A stretch of 39,468 nt of DNA from Anaerolineales bacterium (GTDB taxonomy: Bacteria > Chloroflexota > Anaerolineae > Anaerolineales > UBA11579), in the NCBI GenBank assembly GCA_021463845.1, contig JAJTXV010000010.1, positions 1-39,468 of the forward strand, written 5' to 3'. The translations under genes and the position numbers were made by a program. Numbering within the stretch: the stretch's first letter is position 1; the number at the start of each line of letters is the position of its first letter. The notes beneath the pieces are model-generated. The model was not told the DNA's origin, did no database searches, and worked only from the letters and a program-made list of their open reading frames with translations. This document shows, piece after piece, positions 1 to 8,151 of the stretch.

Positions 1-69
1 GCGCGAGGTAACAGGGCTGACACTGTGGCGTTGGCCGCAGTACATCCACTATCCCATAAGGAGGTTGTG

Positions 70-246
70 ATGAACGAGCAAGACAAGGGGCGACACGACG
101 AGGAGCAGTCGGTGCGCCCGCCGATCGATGGGGATGAAAACCTGCCGGATGGCGCCATCCACCGCACGCCCGAGCGCGATCCCCGTGAAGGCGCACAGCG
201 CCGCACGGAAGAGCCTGACCAGGAGAACAAAGAAACGCCCAACTAA
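70..246 (+). CDS. Small hydrophilic protein, unknown function
   Basis: A 58-residue, strongly charged protein rich in Glu, Asp, Arg and Pro, with no cysteine, membrane segment or known motif. The start at 70 is chosen because a full Shine-Dalgarno, AAGGAGG at 58-64, lies 5 nt upstream; the upstream in-frame start at 25 has no such site. It ends just before a strong hairpin terminator at 266-295. The composition suggests an intrinsically disordered protein. The ribosome site and terminator make it likely a real gene, but its function cannot be read from the sequence. Confidence 0.65.
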   Translation: MNEQDKGRHDEEQSVRPPIDGDENLPDGAIHRTPERDPREGAQRRTEEPDQENKETPN

Positions 247-265
247 GTGGGCGTTTGGTGAAACC

Positions 266-295
266 AAAAGAGCGGGGCATTTGCCCCGCTCTTTT
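266..295. terminator. Bidirectional intrinsic terminator
   Basis: A perfect 13-bp stem (arms 266-278 and 283-295) with a 4-nt loop. The A/T-rich stem ends give a T run on either strand. It lies between the converging genes ending at 246 (+) and 320 (-), so it can serve both. Confidence 0.85.
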
Positions 296-319
296 GTATA
301 AATGCGAAGCAATGAAACG

Positions 320-667
320 TTAGGGCATCACCCACTCGTAGACGACGCGGAGCAGAGCGCCAGCCGCGGCTGCACCAGCAGCCCAGGCCGCACCACCCAA
401 CACGCCGGCCACCAGGCCGCCCAGCATCGGCACAAACATGTCACCACCGGCCGAGGAGAACGCAACCAGGGCCAGAGCGGCCACAAAGAAGCCAGTGCGA
501 TCCTTCATCGTGCCAATGTACAGGACGCCGCCCAGGAATGCAGCGACAGCCGAAATGGTCGCCAGAATTTCAGGCAGAGCCATTCCCAGCCCGGAGGCCA
601 AGCCCCAAATGAGACCAAGCGCGAGACCAACGATCCAAAGCCACTTACCGATGTTTCCAGTATCCAT
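320..667 (-). CDS. Small integral membrane protein, unknown function
   Basis: A 115-residue protein with about four hydrophobic segments, roughly residues 6-28, 30-50, 58-75 and 80-105; the last is very rich in Ala and Gly. Charged residues are nearly confined to the ends and one loop (KDRTG). The start at 667 is preferred over the more upstream ATG at 700 because an AAGGAGAG ribosome site sits about 6 nt before it. It converges on the gene at 70-246 and shares its terminator. No family is recognised; glycine-zipper-like packing is possible but unproven. Confidence 0.7.
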   Translation of the reverse strand: MDTGNIGKWLWIVGLALGLIWGLASGLGMALPEILATISAVAAFLGGVLYIGTMKDRTGFFVAALALVAFSSAGGDMFVPMLGGLVAGVLGGAAWAAGAAAAGALLRVVYEWVMP

Positions 668-854
668 CTGTTCTCTCCTTGAGATAGATGTTTGCGACAA
701 CCGCCGCTCACCTAATACAACCCCTGCACAGGTGTGCAGGTTGCACCTTTTTTGCTATTGTGAAATAGGGAGCATATGCTCTTTGGCGGGCATTTATCCA
801 TCCCCGGCGCAAGTGGCATGATGGCGATACAATGACTTAACAAGGACTTGAGTC

Positions 855-1526
855 ATGAAAATACAACACCTTTTGCCCTTCATTCTGCTGTTGGCCTGTA
901 GCACGCCGGACGGCGGCTATCCTGGCACCTACCAGGCCAATCCTGTAGATGAGCCTGCGGTCATTCTCTCCCTTGAACGCAATGGGGCCGCCGCACTGAT
1001 GCAGGATGTCAATGGCCCTCTGCCGTACGCGGATGAAGGCAACTGGCTGGGCAGCGAAGACTCGCTGGATGTGACCTTTGACGGCGGGGCGGTGCTCACC
1101 TTTGGCCGCGGCGATGACGACTCGCTGACCCTGGTAGACGACCTGACCGGCATGGCCCCAGCCGGGCTGGTGCTGTATCCCACCACGCCGCTCATCGGCA
1201 CCTGGGTCTGGCTGCAGACCACCGCCAACGGCCAGGTGACCGTGCCCAGCACCGCCGAAGCCTTCACCCTGACTTTCAACCCGCAGGGTCACGCCAGCAT
1301 GGGCACGGATTGCAATTCCGGTACCGGCGCCTTCCTGGTAGGGCCGCAGCGCCAGCTCAGCATGCCGCTGATCGCCACGACGCGCATGTTCTGCGAGGGC
1401 TCGAACGAAGGCGACTACTACGCCCAGCTGGGCCTGGTGGAGAGCTACAGCATCACTGCCGACGGTGTGCTGGAGCTGCACCTGGGCGGCGATGGCGGCA
1501 CGATGGAATTCTCGCCCGAGGCCTAG
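855..1526 (+). CDS. META-domain (HslJ-like) lipoprotein
   Basis: A 223-residue secreted lipoprotein: the signal peptide ends in LLLAC with the lipid-modified Cys at residue 15. The C-terminal half (about 110-220) has META/DUF306 hallmarks: an LIGTWVWL opening, a TDCNSGTGAF turn and the ATTRMFCEG segment with paired Cys. The N-terminal half (about 20-90) is a beta-rich region of the GTYQ...ILSLERNG type, vaguely like NlpE N-domains, but this is weak. An AAGGA site lies about 10 nt before the ATG. META proteins are envelope proteins linked to heat or novobiocin tolerance in some species; the role here is unknown. Confidence 0.8.
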   Translation: MKIQHLLPFILLLACSTPDGGYPGTYQANPVDEPAVILSLERNGAAALMQDVNGPLPYADEGNWLGSEDSLDVTFDGGAVLTFGRGDDDSLTLVDDLTGMAPAGLVLYPTTPLIGTWVWLQTTANGQVTVPSTAEAFTLTFNPQGHASMGTDCNSGTGAFLVGPQRQLSMPLIATTRMFCEGSNEGDYYAQLGLVESYSITADGVLELHLGGDGGTMEFSPEA

Positions 1527-1531
1527 CCGCA

Positions 1532-1780
1532 ATGCTGCAACTACGCCCCAACTGTGAATGCTGCAATGCAGACCTGGCGCCGGACGCGGCCGCCTACATC
1601 TGCTCGTTTGAATGCACCTTCTGCGCGGACTGCGCGCAGGCCAAACTGAAGCTTGTGTGCCCGAACTGCGGCGGCGGGCTGGTGCGCCGGCCAGTGCGCC
1701 CGGCGGAGAAGCTTGCCAAGTATCCAGCCTCCACCCAGCGGGTCTACAAGCCAGATGGCTGCGCGGCCGAAGCCGCCTAA
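1532..1780 (+). CDS. DUF1272 zinc-ribbon-like protein
   Basis: An 82-residue cysteine-rich protein. It opens with LRPNCECCNADLAPDA, followed by ICSFECTFCADCA and VCPNCGGGLVRRPVRPA, the characteristic DUF1272 pattern. Nine cysteines in CxxC-type pairs suggest one or two zinc sites (inference). It starts 5 nt after the META lipoprotein stop, so the two are probably co-transcribed; the start at 1532 matches the usual family N terminus. The family is widespread but uncharacterised. The family call is confident, the function open. Confidence 0.85.
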   Translation: MLQLRPNCECCNADLAPDAAAYICSFECTFCADCAQAKLKLVCPNCGGGLVRRPVRPAEKLAKYPASTQRVYKPDGCAAEAA

Positions 1781-1813
1781 GCATTTCCCCCTTCTTTTTC
1801 CTGGAGTAAAAAC

Positions 1814-2698
1814 GTGGGTAACACGCTTCTGTATGTAATTCCTGTCGTGATCTGGGGTTCCACCTGGCTGGCAATTAAATCTCAGCTGGGGATCGTGCCG
1901 CCCGAGCTTTCAGTGGCATATCGCTTTCTGCTCGGTGCGCTGGTCCTGTTCGTGTATGCCAAGTGGCGCGGGCTCAACTTGCGCTTTGCCCGCCGTGAGC
2001 ATGCCTTCATGGCCTTGCAGGGTCTGCTGCTGTTCTCGCTCAACTATGTGATGGTGTATTTCTCTGAGCTGTATGTCACCAGCGGTTTGGTGGCGGTGCT
2101 GTTTTCAGCTCTGATCATTTTGAATGTCCTATTCGGTGCGCTGTTCCTGCGCACTCCGGTGCGTGCCCAGGTCTTGCTGGGCGCATTGGTCGGCGTGGTC
2201 GGCGTAGCCCTGATCTTCTGGCCGGAGGTCGCCGGACTGCAGATGGAGGGCGATCGCCTGCTTGGGATCACCCTCGGCATTTTGGCGGCCCTCTCGGCTT
2301 CGTTGGGCAATATTGTGTCGGCCCGCAACCAGCGCGCCAAGCTGCCGGTCATCCAGACCAATGCCTACGGCATGCTGTACGGCTCATTGGTTACATTTCT
2401 GTTCGCAGGGCTGCGCGGGGCCGAGTTCACCTTTGACCCATCTGTAGGCTATGTAGGCTCGCTTCTGTACCTGGCGATCTTTGGCTCGGTGATTGCCTTC
2501 GGCAGTTACCTGACCCTGCTGGGCCGCATTGGCGCCGACCGGGCCGCGTATGTCAACGTCATGGTTCCCATGATCGCCCTGGCGCTCTCGGTGGTGTTCG
2601 AAGGCTTGCAGTTGGGCGCGATCGAATTCGCCGGCGTAGCCCTGGTGTTGTTGGGGAATGTGATCGTGGTTTGGCGACGCCAGCAGGCTAGCGCCTGA
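1814..2698 (+). CDS. EamA/DMT-family transporter
   Basis: A 294-residue membrane protein with ten hydrophobic segments in two repeats of five, the layout of two EamA domains. The opening VIWGSTWLAIK is typical of drug/metabolite transporters (RhaT/YdcZ-type exporters). It starts with GTG; GGAG at 1803-1806 lies 7 nt before it, which fixes the start. The substrate is unknown; relatives export amino acids or other small metabolites. Its 3' end overlaps the convergent ICMT-like gene by 11 nt, with no room for a terminator between them. Confidence 0.85.
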   Translation: MGNTLLYVIPVVIWGSTWLAIKSQLGIVPPELSVAYRFLLGALVLFVYAKWRGLNLRFARREHAFMALQGLLLFSLNYVMVYFSELYVTSGLVAVLFSALIILNVLFGALFLRTPVRAQVLLGALVGVVGVALIFWPEVAGLQMEGDRLLGITLGILAALSASLGNIVSARNQRAKLPVIQTNAYGMLYGSLVTFLFAGLRGAEFTFDPSVGYVGSLLYLAIFGSVIAFGSYLTLLGRIGADRAAYVNVMVPMIALALSVVFEGLQLGAIEFAGVALVLLGNVIVVWRRQQASA

Positions 2699-3155
2699 GC
2701 CGCGGCAGCCAGCGCGGCACGGCCGCCTTGTACTCACGATAGCTCTGGCCGAAGCGTTGCTCCAGCCCCGGCTCCTCTGAGAGTACAAAGTACACATGGT
2801 TAATGGTCACGAAGGCGACCAGCCAGACTAGCAACGCGGCTGAGCCAAAGTACAGTGTTTCTGCCAGCAGAATGCCCGCCACGCCACTGATCATCGGATT
2901 GCGCACATAGCGGTACGGCCTCACCGCCACCAGCGCGGTGGTCGGGTCCCACGGCGCCAGCGTGCCGCGGCCCACGCGCACGAACAGCGCTACGCACCAG
3001 GCGAACAAGCCGAATCCGGCCGCGAACACCAGCACGCCGGCGGCCTGCTGCCACAGCGCGGGCTGGCCCGCACCAAACTGGCTTAGCAAAAGTGCGGGCA
3101 CGAGCACAGTGACCACAAAGGGCAGCAGCAGTACGGCCAGCAAATGACGCAGCAT
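2688..3155 (-). CDS. ICMT/PEMT-like membrane methyltransferase
   Basis: A 155-residue protein with about four membrane segments. The conserved motif VRPYRYVRNPMISG followed by a hydrophobic stretch and EEPGLEQRFG..YREYK is typical of the isoprenylcysteine carboxyl methyltransferase / phospholipid methyltransferase (PEMT) superfamily; the RNPM and EE...Y elements form the SAM pocket in relatives. The start at 3155 lies 2 nt after the upstream permease stop, so it is the last gene of the ABC operon by translational coupling. The longer frame upstream is the wrong frame of that permease. The substrate is unknown, and a functional link to the importer is not evident. Confidence 0.8.
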   Translation of the reverse strand: MLRHLLAVLLLPFVVTVLVPALLLSQFGAGQPALWQQAAGVLVFAAGFGLFAWCVALFVRVGRGTLAPWDPTTALVAVRPYRYVRNPMISGVAGILLAETLYFGSAALLVWLVAFVTINHVYFVLSEEPGLEQRFGQSYREYKAAVPRWLPRLRR

Positions 3156-3157
3156 AG

Positions 3158-4153
3158 CTATTGCTCGTCCAGCGGCTGGCCCAGCGCGGCGGGTGGGGCG
3201 GCCTGCAACAGGCCGCGCAGTGTGCGCCGCCAGGCCGCCGGCGCCCGCCGCCAAGTGGCCGGCGCTCGCGCCAGCAGTGGGGCGGCCAGCTTGCCGCTCA
3301 CCAGCAGCAGCACGACGATCATCAGCAGCCACGGCACGGCGTTGAAGGCCACCAGCGCCACCTGCGGAAAGCTGCGCTGCAGTACCGTGGCCAGCGCCTT
3401 GGTGGCGCCGAACAGCACCGCGCCGAGGGCGCCGCGCACGGGCGACCAGCCGCCGAAGATCACGATCGCCAATGCGATCCAGCCCATGCCACGCGTGTGC
3501 CCTTCGGCCCAGCCGATCTTGACATCCAGCGAATAGGCCGCGCCGGCGATGCCCACCAGCGCGCCACCCAGCACCGCATAGAGGTAGCGCAGCTTGCGCA
3601 CCGCCACGCCGCGGGTGAAGGCGGCCTCCGGCCGCTCACCCGCGCTGCGCAGCTCCAGTCCGGCCCGGGTGCGGAACAAGAACCACCAGGTGACCGCCAC
3701 CAGGAGCAGGGCGAAATACACCACCGCATCCTGGCGGAAAAAGATCGGGCCGAGCACCGGAATGTCTTTGAGTACAGGGATGTGCCAAGCCGGCACGCTG
3801 GGGCCGGGCATGCGAGTGTAGCTCTGGCCCAGGAAGGCGCTCAGGCTATCGCCCAGCATGGCCAGCACAAAGCCGATCGCCACCTGGTTCTGGCGCAGGT
3901 GCAGGCTGCCGAAGGCGACGATGAGCGCGAACACTGCGCCCACGGCGGCGGCGGCCACGAAGCCCAGCAGCAGGCTGCCGCTGAGCAGCGCCGCCACGAA
4001 GCCGGCCAGCGCGGAGAGCAGCAGGCTGCCATCCATCGAAAGATTGATGACGCCGGCCCGCTCGCTGATCGTCTCGCCGCATACGGCAATGATCAGTGGG
4101 GCCGACTGCAGCAGAATGCTGCCAAAAATGGCAATGAGTTGGGTGCTATCCAT
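3158..4153 (-). CDS. BMP-type ABC importer permease, second subunit
   Basis: A 331-residue permease with 8-10 membrane segments. The pattern APLIIAVCGETISERAGVIN near the N terminus and SLDVKIGWAEGHTRGMGWI further on is typical of the BPD_transp_2 permease that pairs with BMP/PnrA-type binding proteins (nucleoside uptake; RbsC-like fold). The start at 4153 is chosen because AGGAGCT lies about 8 nt upstream; the in-frame ATG at 4183 lacks a site and lies deeper in the preceding gene. It overlaps the first permease by 8 nt. It forms the heteromeric channel with the gene at 4146-5189. Confidence 0.87.
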   Translation of the reverse strand: MDSTQLIAIFGSILLQSAPLIIAVCGETISERAGVINLSMDGSLLLSALAGFVAALLSGSLLLGFVAAAAVGAVFALIVAFGSLHLRQNQVAIGFVLAMLGDSLSAFLGQSYTRMPGPSVPAWHIPVLKDIPVLGPIFFRQDAVVYFALLLVAVTWWFLFRTRAGLELRSAGERPEAAFTRGVAVRKLRYLYAVLGGALVGIAGAAYSLDVKIGWAEGHTRGMGWIALAIVIFGGWSPVRGALGAVLFGATKALATVLQRSFPQVALVAFNAVPWLLMIVVLLLVSGKLAAPLLARAPATWRRAPAAWRRTLRGLLQAAPPAALGQPLDEQ

Positions 4154-5189
4154 TTTCGGAGCTCCTGTTTCGCCTGAAGGCACGGCGCACGCGGGCGTAG
4201 TTGCCGAACAGCAGCACCAGCAGCACCAGTACGCCGGTCAATATGTCGCCCAGGGCCGAGTGCAGTTGGGTGCGGAGTTGCAATGTAATACTGCCATTGA
4301 GCACGGCGGAGAAGAAAAAGGCCACCAACGGCGTCAGCGCCAGGCGGAAGCCCGCCAGCAGCACCACCATCAGCGCCAGATACCCGATGCCGCCGGAGAT
4401 GCTCTGGCGCAGGCTGTCGAACCAGCTCAGCACCCGCACGCCGCCGCCCAGCCCGGCCAGCGCGCCGCACAGCGCCATCGCCAGCAGCAATTCACGATCG
4501 CTGGAGACGCCGAGTAGAAAAGCCGAGCGGGCATTCTGGCCCAGCGCCTTGAGGCGTAAGCCCCAATGGCTGTTGGTCAGCAGCAAGGCCACACCCGCGA
4601 ATGCCAACACTGCCAACACCAGCGAGAGCAGGCTGAGGCGTGAGTTCTCGAACAGGGGCAGCAAGGCGTGCGCGCCGAATGGCTGCGTGCCGCGGAAGCT
4701 GCCGCCCTCGGGCGGCTGCCAGGGCCCGGCGATCAAATAATTGGTGAACAGGATCGCAAGATTATTGAGCGCCAGCCCGCCAAAGATCTCGTGCACGCCG
4801 CCGCGCGTTTTCAATAACCCAGCCAGCGCCGCCCACAGGGCGCCGCCGGCCATGGCGGCCGCTAACTCCATCGGAATTTGCAGTCCGGCCGGCAGCTCGA
4901 CCCGCAGTGCCACCCAGCTGGCGGCGATGGCGCCCATGATGATCTGGCCCTCAATGCCAATGTTCCACAGCCCGGCTTTGAAGGTGAGCAGCAGCCCGCT
5001 GGCCGCCAGCAGCAGCGGCACTAGGAAGGCAAGCACACTATAAACACGCGCACTGGTGCCGAATGCGCCCTGCCACATGGCGCCATACGCATCAATGGGC
5101 GATGTGCCCATCGCCAGCAACAGCAGGGTGGTAACCAGCAGGGCGGCCAGCCCAGGCAGCAGCGGCCAGATGCGCTCCAGCCGGCTCAC
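4146..5189 (-). CDS. BMP-type ABC importer permease, first subunit
   Basis: A 347-residue inner-membrane permease of the BPD_transp_2 class. Diagnostic stretches are FKAGLWNIGIEGQIIMGA and GGVHEIFGGLALNNLA, as in nucleoside/sugar permeases paired with BMP lipoproteins. The start is GTG at 5189: its GTGA overlaps the ATPase stop codon (4-nt overlap), a coupled junction. The much longer upstream frame is a shadow of the ATPase. About eight to ten membrane helices are visible. The substrate cannot be read from the sequence; purine nucleosides are the commonest known for this type. Confidence 0.87.
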   Translation of the reverse strand: MSRLERIWPLLPGLAALLVTTLLLLAMGTSPIDAYGAMWQGAFGTSARVYSVLAFLVPLLLAASGLLLTFKAGLWNIGIEGQIIMGAIAASWVALRVELPAGLQIPMELAAAMAGGALWAALAGLLKTRGGVHEIFGGLALNNLAILFTNYLIAGPWQPPEGGSFRGTQPFGAHALLPLFENSRLSLLSLVLAVLAFAGVALLLTNSHWGLRLKALGQNARSAFLLGVSSDRELLLAMALCGALAGLGGGVRVLSWFDSLRQSISGGIGYLALMVVLLAGFRLALTPLVAFFFSAVLNGSITLQLRTQLHSALGDILTGVLVLLVLLFGNYARVRRAFRRNRSSENG

Positions 5190-6646
5190 AGTGCACCGCC
5201 GATCAGGTGGCCCAGCTCGTCGGCGCTGGTCTCGGCGGCGGGCAGGCTGCGCAGCAGCCGCCCGCCGGAAAACACCGCGATCTGGTCGCTGCGCGCCGCG
5301 ATCTCGTCCAGGTCGGCCGAGACGAACAGGATCGCCGTGCCCTGGGCGCGGCGTTGGTCCAGCTGTTCCCAGATCCAATCCGTCGAGCGAATATCCAGCC
5401 CACGGGTGGGGTGCTCCATCAGGATCAGTTTCAGGTTCTGCGGCAGCATGGCGAACAGAAAGCGCTGCTGGTTGCCGCCGGACAGATTCTCAATGTACGA
5501 CTCAGGCTGGCCGACCACTTGGTAGGTGCTGATGTGTTGCTCGGCCAGTTTGCGGTTCTGCGGCCAGTCCACCAGCAGCCCGTGGGTATGGCTTACCAGC
5601 GCCATATGCTCGGTCAGGGTCAGGCCGGCCACCAAGCCCTCTTCGAGGCGGCCGGCGGCCAGGTAGGCCACGCCGTGTTGGCGCGCCAGCGGGTAGTTCC
5701 AATCGGGCTGGCTTTCGCCGCCCAATAGCAGGCTGCCGCCGCTCAGCGGCAGCAGCCCGGCGCAGGCGCGTAGCAGCAGCTCCTGCCCGCTGCCTTCCAG
5801 GCCGGCCAGGCCGAGCACCTGCCCGGCTTGCAGTTGCAAGCTGACCGGCTCCAGTTCAAGCCGGCCCGTGTGCACCTGCACCGACTGCAAACTGAGTGCT
5901 GGCGCGTGCTGGCCCAGCTGGCGGCGAGCGGGCCGCGGCGCCAGCTCGTCAAACATCAGGCTCACCAGTTGCTGGTTGGGGCAGGGCAGCGGCAGGCCAC
6001 CCACCAGGCGGCCCTTGCGCAATACGAAGGCATAGTCGCACAGCTCTTGCACTTCATCCAGTTTGTGCGACACGAGGATCAGCGTTTTGCCTTCTTCGCG
6101 CGCCAGGGTGCGCATGGAGGCGAACAGGATGTCCTTCTGTTCAGCGCTGATGCCGGTGGTTGGCTCGTCCAATATCAGCACTTGGGCGCCGCCAGCCAAC
6201 AGGCGCAGCAGCTCCAGCTGCTGGCGCTCACCCATGCTCAATTCACTCGTATGCTCGTGGGGGTCAATATCGAAGCCGTAGCGCTGTGCCAGCGCCTCCA
6301 GCGCTCGGGCCGCTTGCCGCGGGCTTTCGCCGCCGGCGGCGCGGCCTAGCAGGTAATTCTCCAGCACGGTGAAGACCGGCACATCCAACGGCTCCTGATA
6401 CAGCATGCCGACGCCAGCCGCCAGCGCCTGGCGCGGCGAGGCGAAATGCTGGGGTGCTCCGCCCAGCAGGATCTCGCCGCGGTCCGGCCGCTGGTAGCCA
6501 GACAGGATCTTCATCAGCGTGCTCTTGCCCGCGCCATTCTCGCCCAGCAGGCCGTAAATGCGCCCGGGCTCGAACAGCACAGAAATTTCATCGTTGGCAA
6601 CCAGGCTGCCAAACTGTTTGTGGATCGTGTTAAGTTGTACCTGCAT
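5186..6646 (-). CDS. BMP-type ABC importer ATPase, duplicated
   Basis: A 486-residue protein with two fused nucleotide-binding domains, like RbsA or NupA. The first has Walker A GENGAGKST (about residue 34), signature LSMGERQQ, Walker B VLILDEPTTGIS and switch VSHKLDEV. The second has the usual degenerate P-loop GLEGSGQELL, signature LSGGNQQRF and LILMEHPTRGLDI, where the catalytic Glu position is not canonical, as is normal for this half. The ATG at 6646 has no clear Shine-Dalgarno; it is chosen because family members begin shortly before the first beta strand. It is separated from the binding-protein gene by a terminator hairpin (6671-6713). Confidence 0.88.
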   Translation of the reverse strand: MQVQLNTIHKQFGSLVANDEISVLFEPGRIYGLLGENGAGKSTLMKILSGYQRPDRGEILLGGAPQHFASPRQALAAGVGMLYQEPLDVPVFTVLENYLLGRAAGGESPRQAARALEALAQRYGFDIDPHEHTSELSMGERQQLELLRLLAGGAQVLILDEPTTGISAEQKDILFASMRTLAREEGKTLILVSHKLDEVQELCDYAFVLRKGRLVGGLPLPCPNQQLVSLMFDELAPRPARRQLGQHAPALSLQSVQVHTGRLELEPVSLQLQAGQVLGLAGLEGSGQELLLRACAGLLPLSGGSLLLGGESQPDWNYPLARQHGVAYLAAGRLEEGLVAGLTLTEHMALVSHTHGLLVDWPQNRKLAEQHISTYQVVGQPESYIENLSGGNQQRFLFAMLPQNLKLILMEHPTRGLDIRSTDWIWEQLDQRRAQGTAILFVSADLDEIAARSDQIAVFSGGRLLRSLPAAETSADELGHLIGGAL

Positions 6647-6670
6647 GATGATGTTCGCCAAGTAGACCAG

Positions 6671-6713
6671 AAAAAAATCTGTGCTGGCTGCCGCATGCGC
6701 GGCAGCCAGCACA
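6671..6713 (-). terminator. Intra-operon hairpin terminator after the binding-protein gene
   Basis: A 15-bp perfect stem (6680-6694 with 6699-6713, 4-nt loop) lies 14 nt past the binding-protein stop on the minus strand. It is followed by seven U in the RNA (A run at 6671-6677), the form of an intrinsic terminator. It probably lets only part of transcription continue into the ATPase and permeases, giving excess binding protein, a common arrangement in ABC importers. Confidence 0.85.
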
Positions 6714-6726
6714 GTGGTCCTTGTGC

Positions 6727-7902
6727 TTACTGGCTGGGTCCGTTCATGCCTTCGAGCAGTTGGGGCAGGTACCAGATCTCTTCGTCGGTGCCTACTGCGC
6801 CTGCGGCGATGTAGGACGAACCATCCTGCAGGTTGATGGGGCCAGCCCACACGGCCACTTCGCCGCTGGCCAGCTTGCTGATGTAGTCGGCCAGGTTGGC
6901 GGCGGCTTCCTCGCTGAGGCCGGGGCCGTTCAGCCAACCAACCGAGCTGCTGTCCAGATCGCTCAGGTCATCCCAGTTCGGGCCGTTCCACAACCAGCTC
7001 TGGCTCCACTCACCTTCGATGACGGCGGTGGCGACTGCCAGATAGTCGGGGCCCCAGTTGAAGAAGGGCACACCCAGGCAGATCTCCGGCGCATTGTCGC
7101 AGGCGCCCAGGTAGTCGTACGGCACGGCCCACACAGCGTCACCCGCTGCGGCGCGCTGGCCGGCCACGTTGATGGCTTCGGTGGTATCGATCCCGCTCAG
7201 CACCACGTCAACACCGGTGTCGAGGAAGTTGGTGGTCACCTCGGTCGGGTCGCTGGTGACGCCGGGGATGTTGAACCAGAAGCCGATCCAGCTTACCGTG
7301 AATTCCAGGTCATCCGGGTTCTCGCCGCGGTAGGTCTCGTAGCAGTGGCGGGCGCCCAGGTAGGCCGAAGCCGTCAGGCGCAGTGTCTCGTGGTTGATCA
7401 GCGGGCCAACATAGCCCAGCTGGCCGGTCTGCGTGGTCAGCGCTGCGGCGCAACCAGCCACGGCCTTCATCTCTTCCATGCGGCCCATGACGTTGCTCAG
7501 GTTGGCCGGGCCTTCTCCGGTGAGGGCGTCATCACCGGAGATATTGACGAAGACCACATCCGGGTACTTGGCGGCCACAGTGGTGGTATCTTCTTCGAAC
7601 TCATCGGAGGTGGTGAAGATGAGCGTAGCGCCTTGCGCCACCATCTCGTCCACCACGCCTTCCAGCGTGGCTTCCGGCTTGTCAGCCGGATTGAGCAGAT
7701 CGAACACGATCATTTCGGCGCCGGGCAGGTGCTCCACAACATACTGCCCGCCCTCGAAGTGCGCCTGGCTCCAGCCGTGGTCATTCTGCGGGCCGACCAG
7801 GATCATGCCAAAAGTGAAGCCTTCACCGCTGGCGCTGCTGCCGCCACAGGCGGCCAGCAGCAGGGCGGCCAGGGCGAGAAATAAAAGTGCTTTTTTATGC
7901 AT
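6727..7902 (-). CDS. BMP-family ABC substrate-binding lipoprotein
   Basis: A 391-residue lipoprotein; the signal peptide ends LLLAAC with Cys at residue 19 and a GGSSASGE spacer. FGMILVGPQNDHGWSQAH is the typical N-terminal strand of BMP/PnrA-like proteins, and GQLGYVGPL and DVVLSGIDTTEAI continue that fold. It captures the substrate outside the cell for the permeases downstream. A GAGGAG site about 8 nt before the ATG fixes the start. Relatives bind purine nucleosides, but BMP-like proteins for other ligands exist, so the substrate stays open. The long structured leader (7903-8145) suggests control by attenuation or a riboswitch. Confidence 0.9.
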   Translation of the reverse strand: MHKKALLFLALAALLLAACGGSSASGEGFTFGMILVGPQNDHGWSQAHFEGGQYVVEHLPGAEMIVFDLLNPADKPEATLEGVVDEMVAQGATLIFTTSDEFEEDTTTVAAKYPDVVFVNISGDDALTGEGPANLSNVMGRMEEMKAVAGCAAALTTQTGQLGYVGPLINHETLRLTASAYLGARHCYETYRGENPDDLEFTVSWIGFWFNIPGVTSDPTEVTTNFLDTGVDVVLSGIDTTEAINVAGQRAAAGDAVWAVPYDYLGACDNAPEICLGVPFFNWGPDYLAVATAVIEGEWSQSWLWNGPNWDDLSDLDSSSVGWLNGPGLSEEAAANLADYISKLASGEVAVWAGPINLQDGSSYIAAGAVGTDEEIWYLPQLLEGMNGPSQ

Positions 7903-7928
7903 CAGTCTCTCCTCAAATAAAGGTTGGT

Positions 7929-7985
7929 CAAAAAGACAAAAAGCTGAGGGTGGTGAACTCGCTCTCGGGTCACCTCCTCAGCTTT
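7929..7985 (-). terminator. Leader terminator hairpin proximal to the binding-protein gene
   Basis: In the RNA, AAAGCUGAGG (7985-7976) pairs with CCUCAGCUUU (7949-7940). An inner GGUGA/UCACC stem lies inside, and UUUGUCUUUUUG follows. It sits within the predicted leader, about 27 nt before the start codon, so it would act as a regulatory terminator rather than a gene-end terminator. Confidence 0.6.
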
Positions 7986-8000
7986 GGCGTAGATTATGAG

Positions 8001-8032
8001 AAAACAAACGTCCCATCAGGATGATGGGACGT
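8001..8032 (-). terminator. Leader hairpin with U-rich tail, distal
   Basis: An 11-bp perfect stem, ACGTCCCATCA (8008-8018 on the plus strand) with its complement at 8022-8032 and a 3-nt loop, is followed on the minus strand by TTGTTTTCTC. It lies upstream of the second leader hairpin, giving tandem terminator-like structures in one leader. Confidence 0.5.
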
Positions 8033-8151
8033 GATTTCGGCTGTGGCTTACACTCCTCCCCTTGTGGTTTCCAGGCCTGGGGAGCGTAGAAACCGTGCAT
8101 GCGTCCTTATGGTGTGGGCGTATACATGGCGGGTGAGGGTGATAAGGCCCC

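Larger units (their letters stand above)
7903..8145 (-). promoter_or_regulatory. Structured 5' leader of the BMP importer operon
   Basis: This gene-free stretch is the predicted untranslated leader, about 240 nt, from the promoter at 8152-8180 to the ATG. It holds, in RNA order: CCUUAU/AUAAGG arms near the 5' end; two mutually exclusive pairings, GGUUUC with GAAACC and CUCCCC with GGGGAG; an 11-bp hairpin (8008-8032) followed by UUGUUUU; and a second hairpin (7940-7949 with 7976-7985, plus an inner 5-bp stem) followed by a U-rich tail. Alternative pairing ahead of terminators is the layout of riboswitches and attenuators. No known class is matched with confidence. Confidence 0.55.

Noticed and set aside
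720-765. Terminator hairpin CCTGCAC/GTGCAGG with T run at 721-761
   Set aside because: No plus-strand gene ends upstream of it; it may be a leader structure or chance, so it is not listed as a feature.
837-1874. 345-residue minus-strand frame over the META lipoprotein
   Set aside because: It covers two recognisable genes on the other strand, is Arg/Ala/Gly-rich and shows no motif.
3161-4177. 338-residue plus-strand frame opposite the second permease
   Set aside because: Shadow of the permease, with repetitive Gln/His/Ala/Arg composition.
8020-8120. Purine riboswitch in the BMP leader
   Set aside because: UUUCUACG fits the J2/3 core, but the P1 helix, the UAUAAUC side of J1/2 and the loop-loop GG/CC pairing could not be built.
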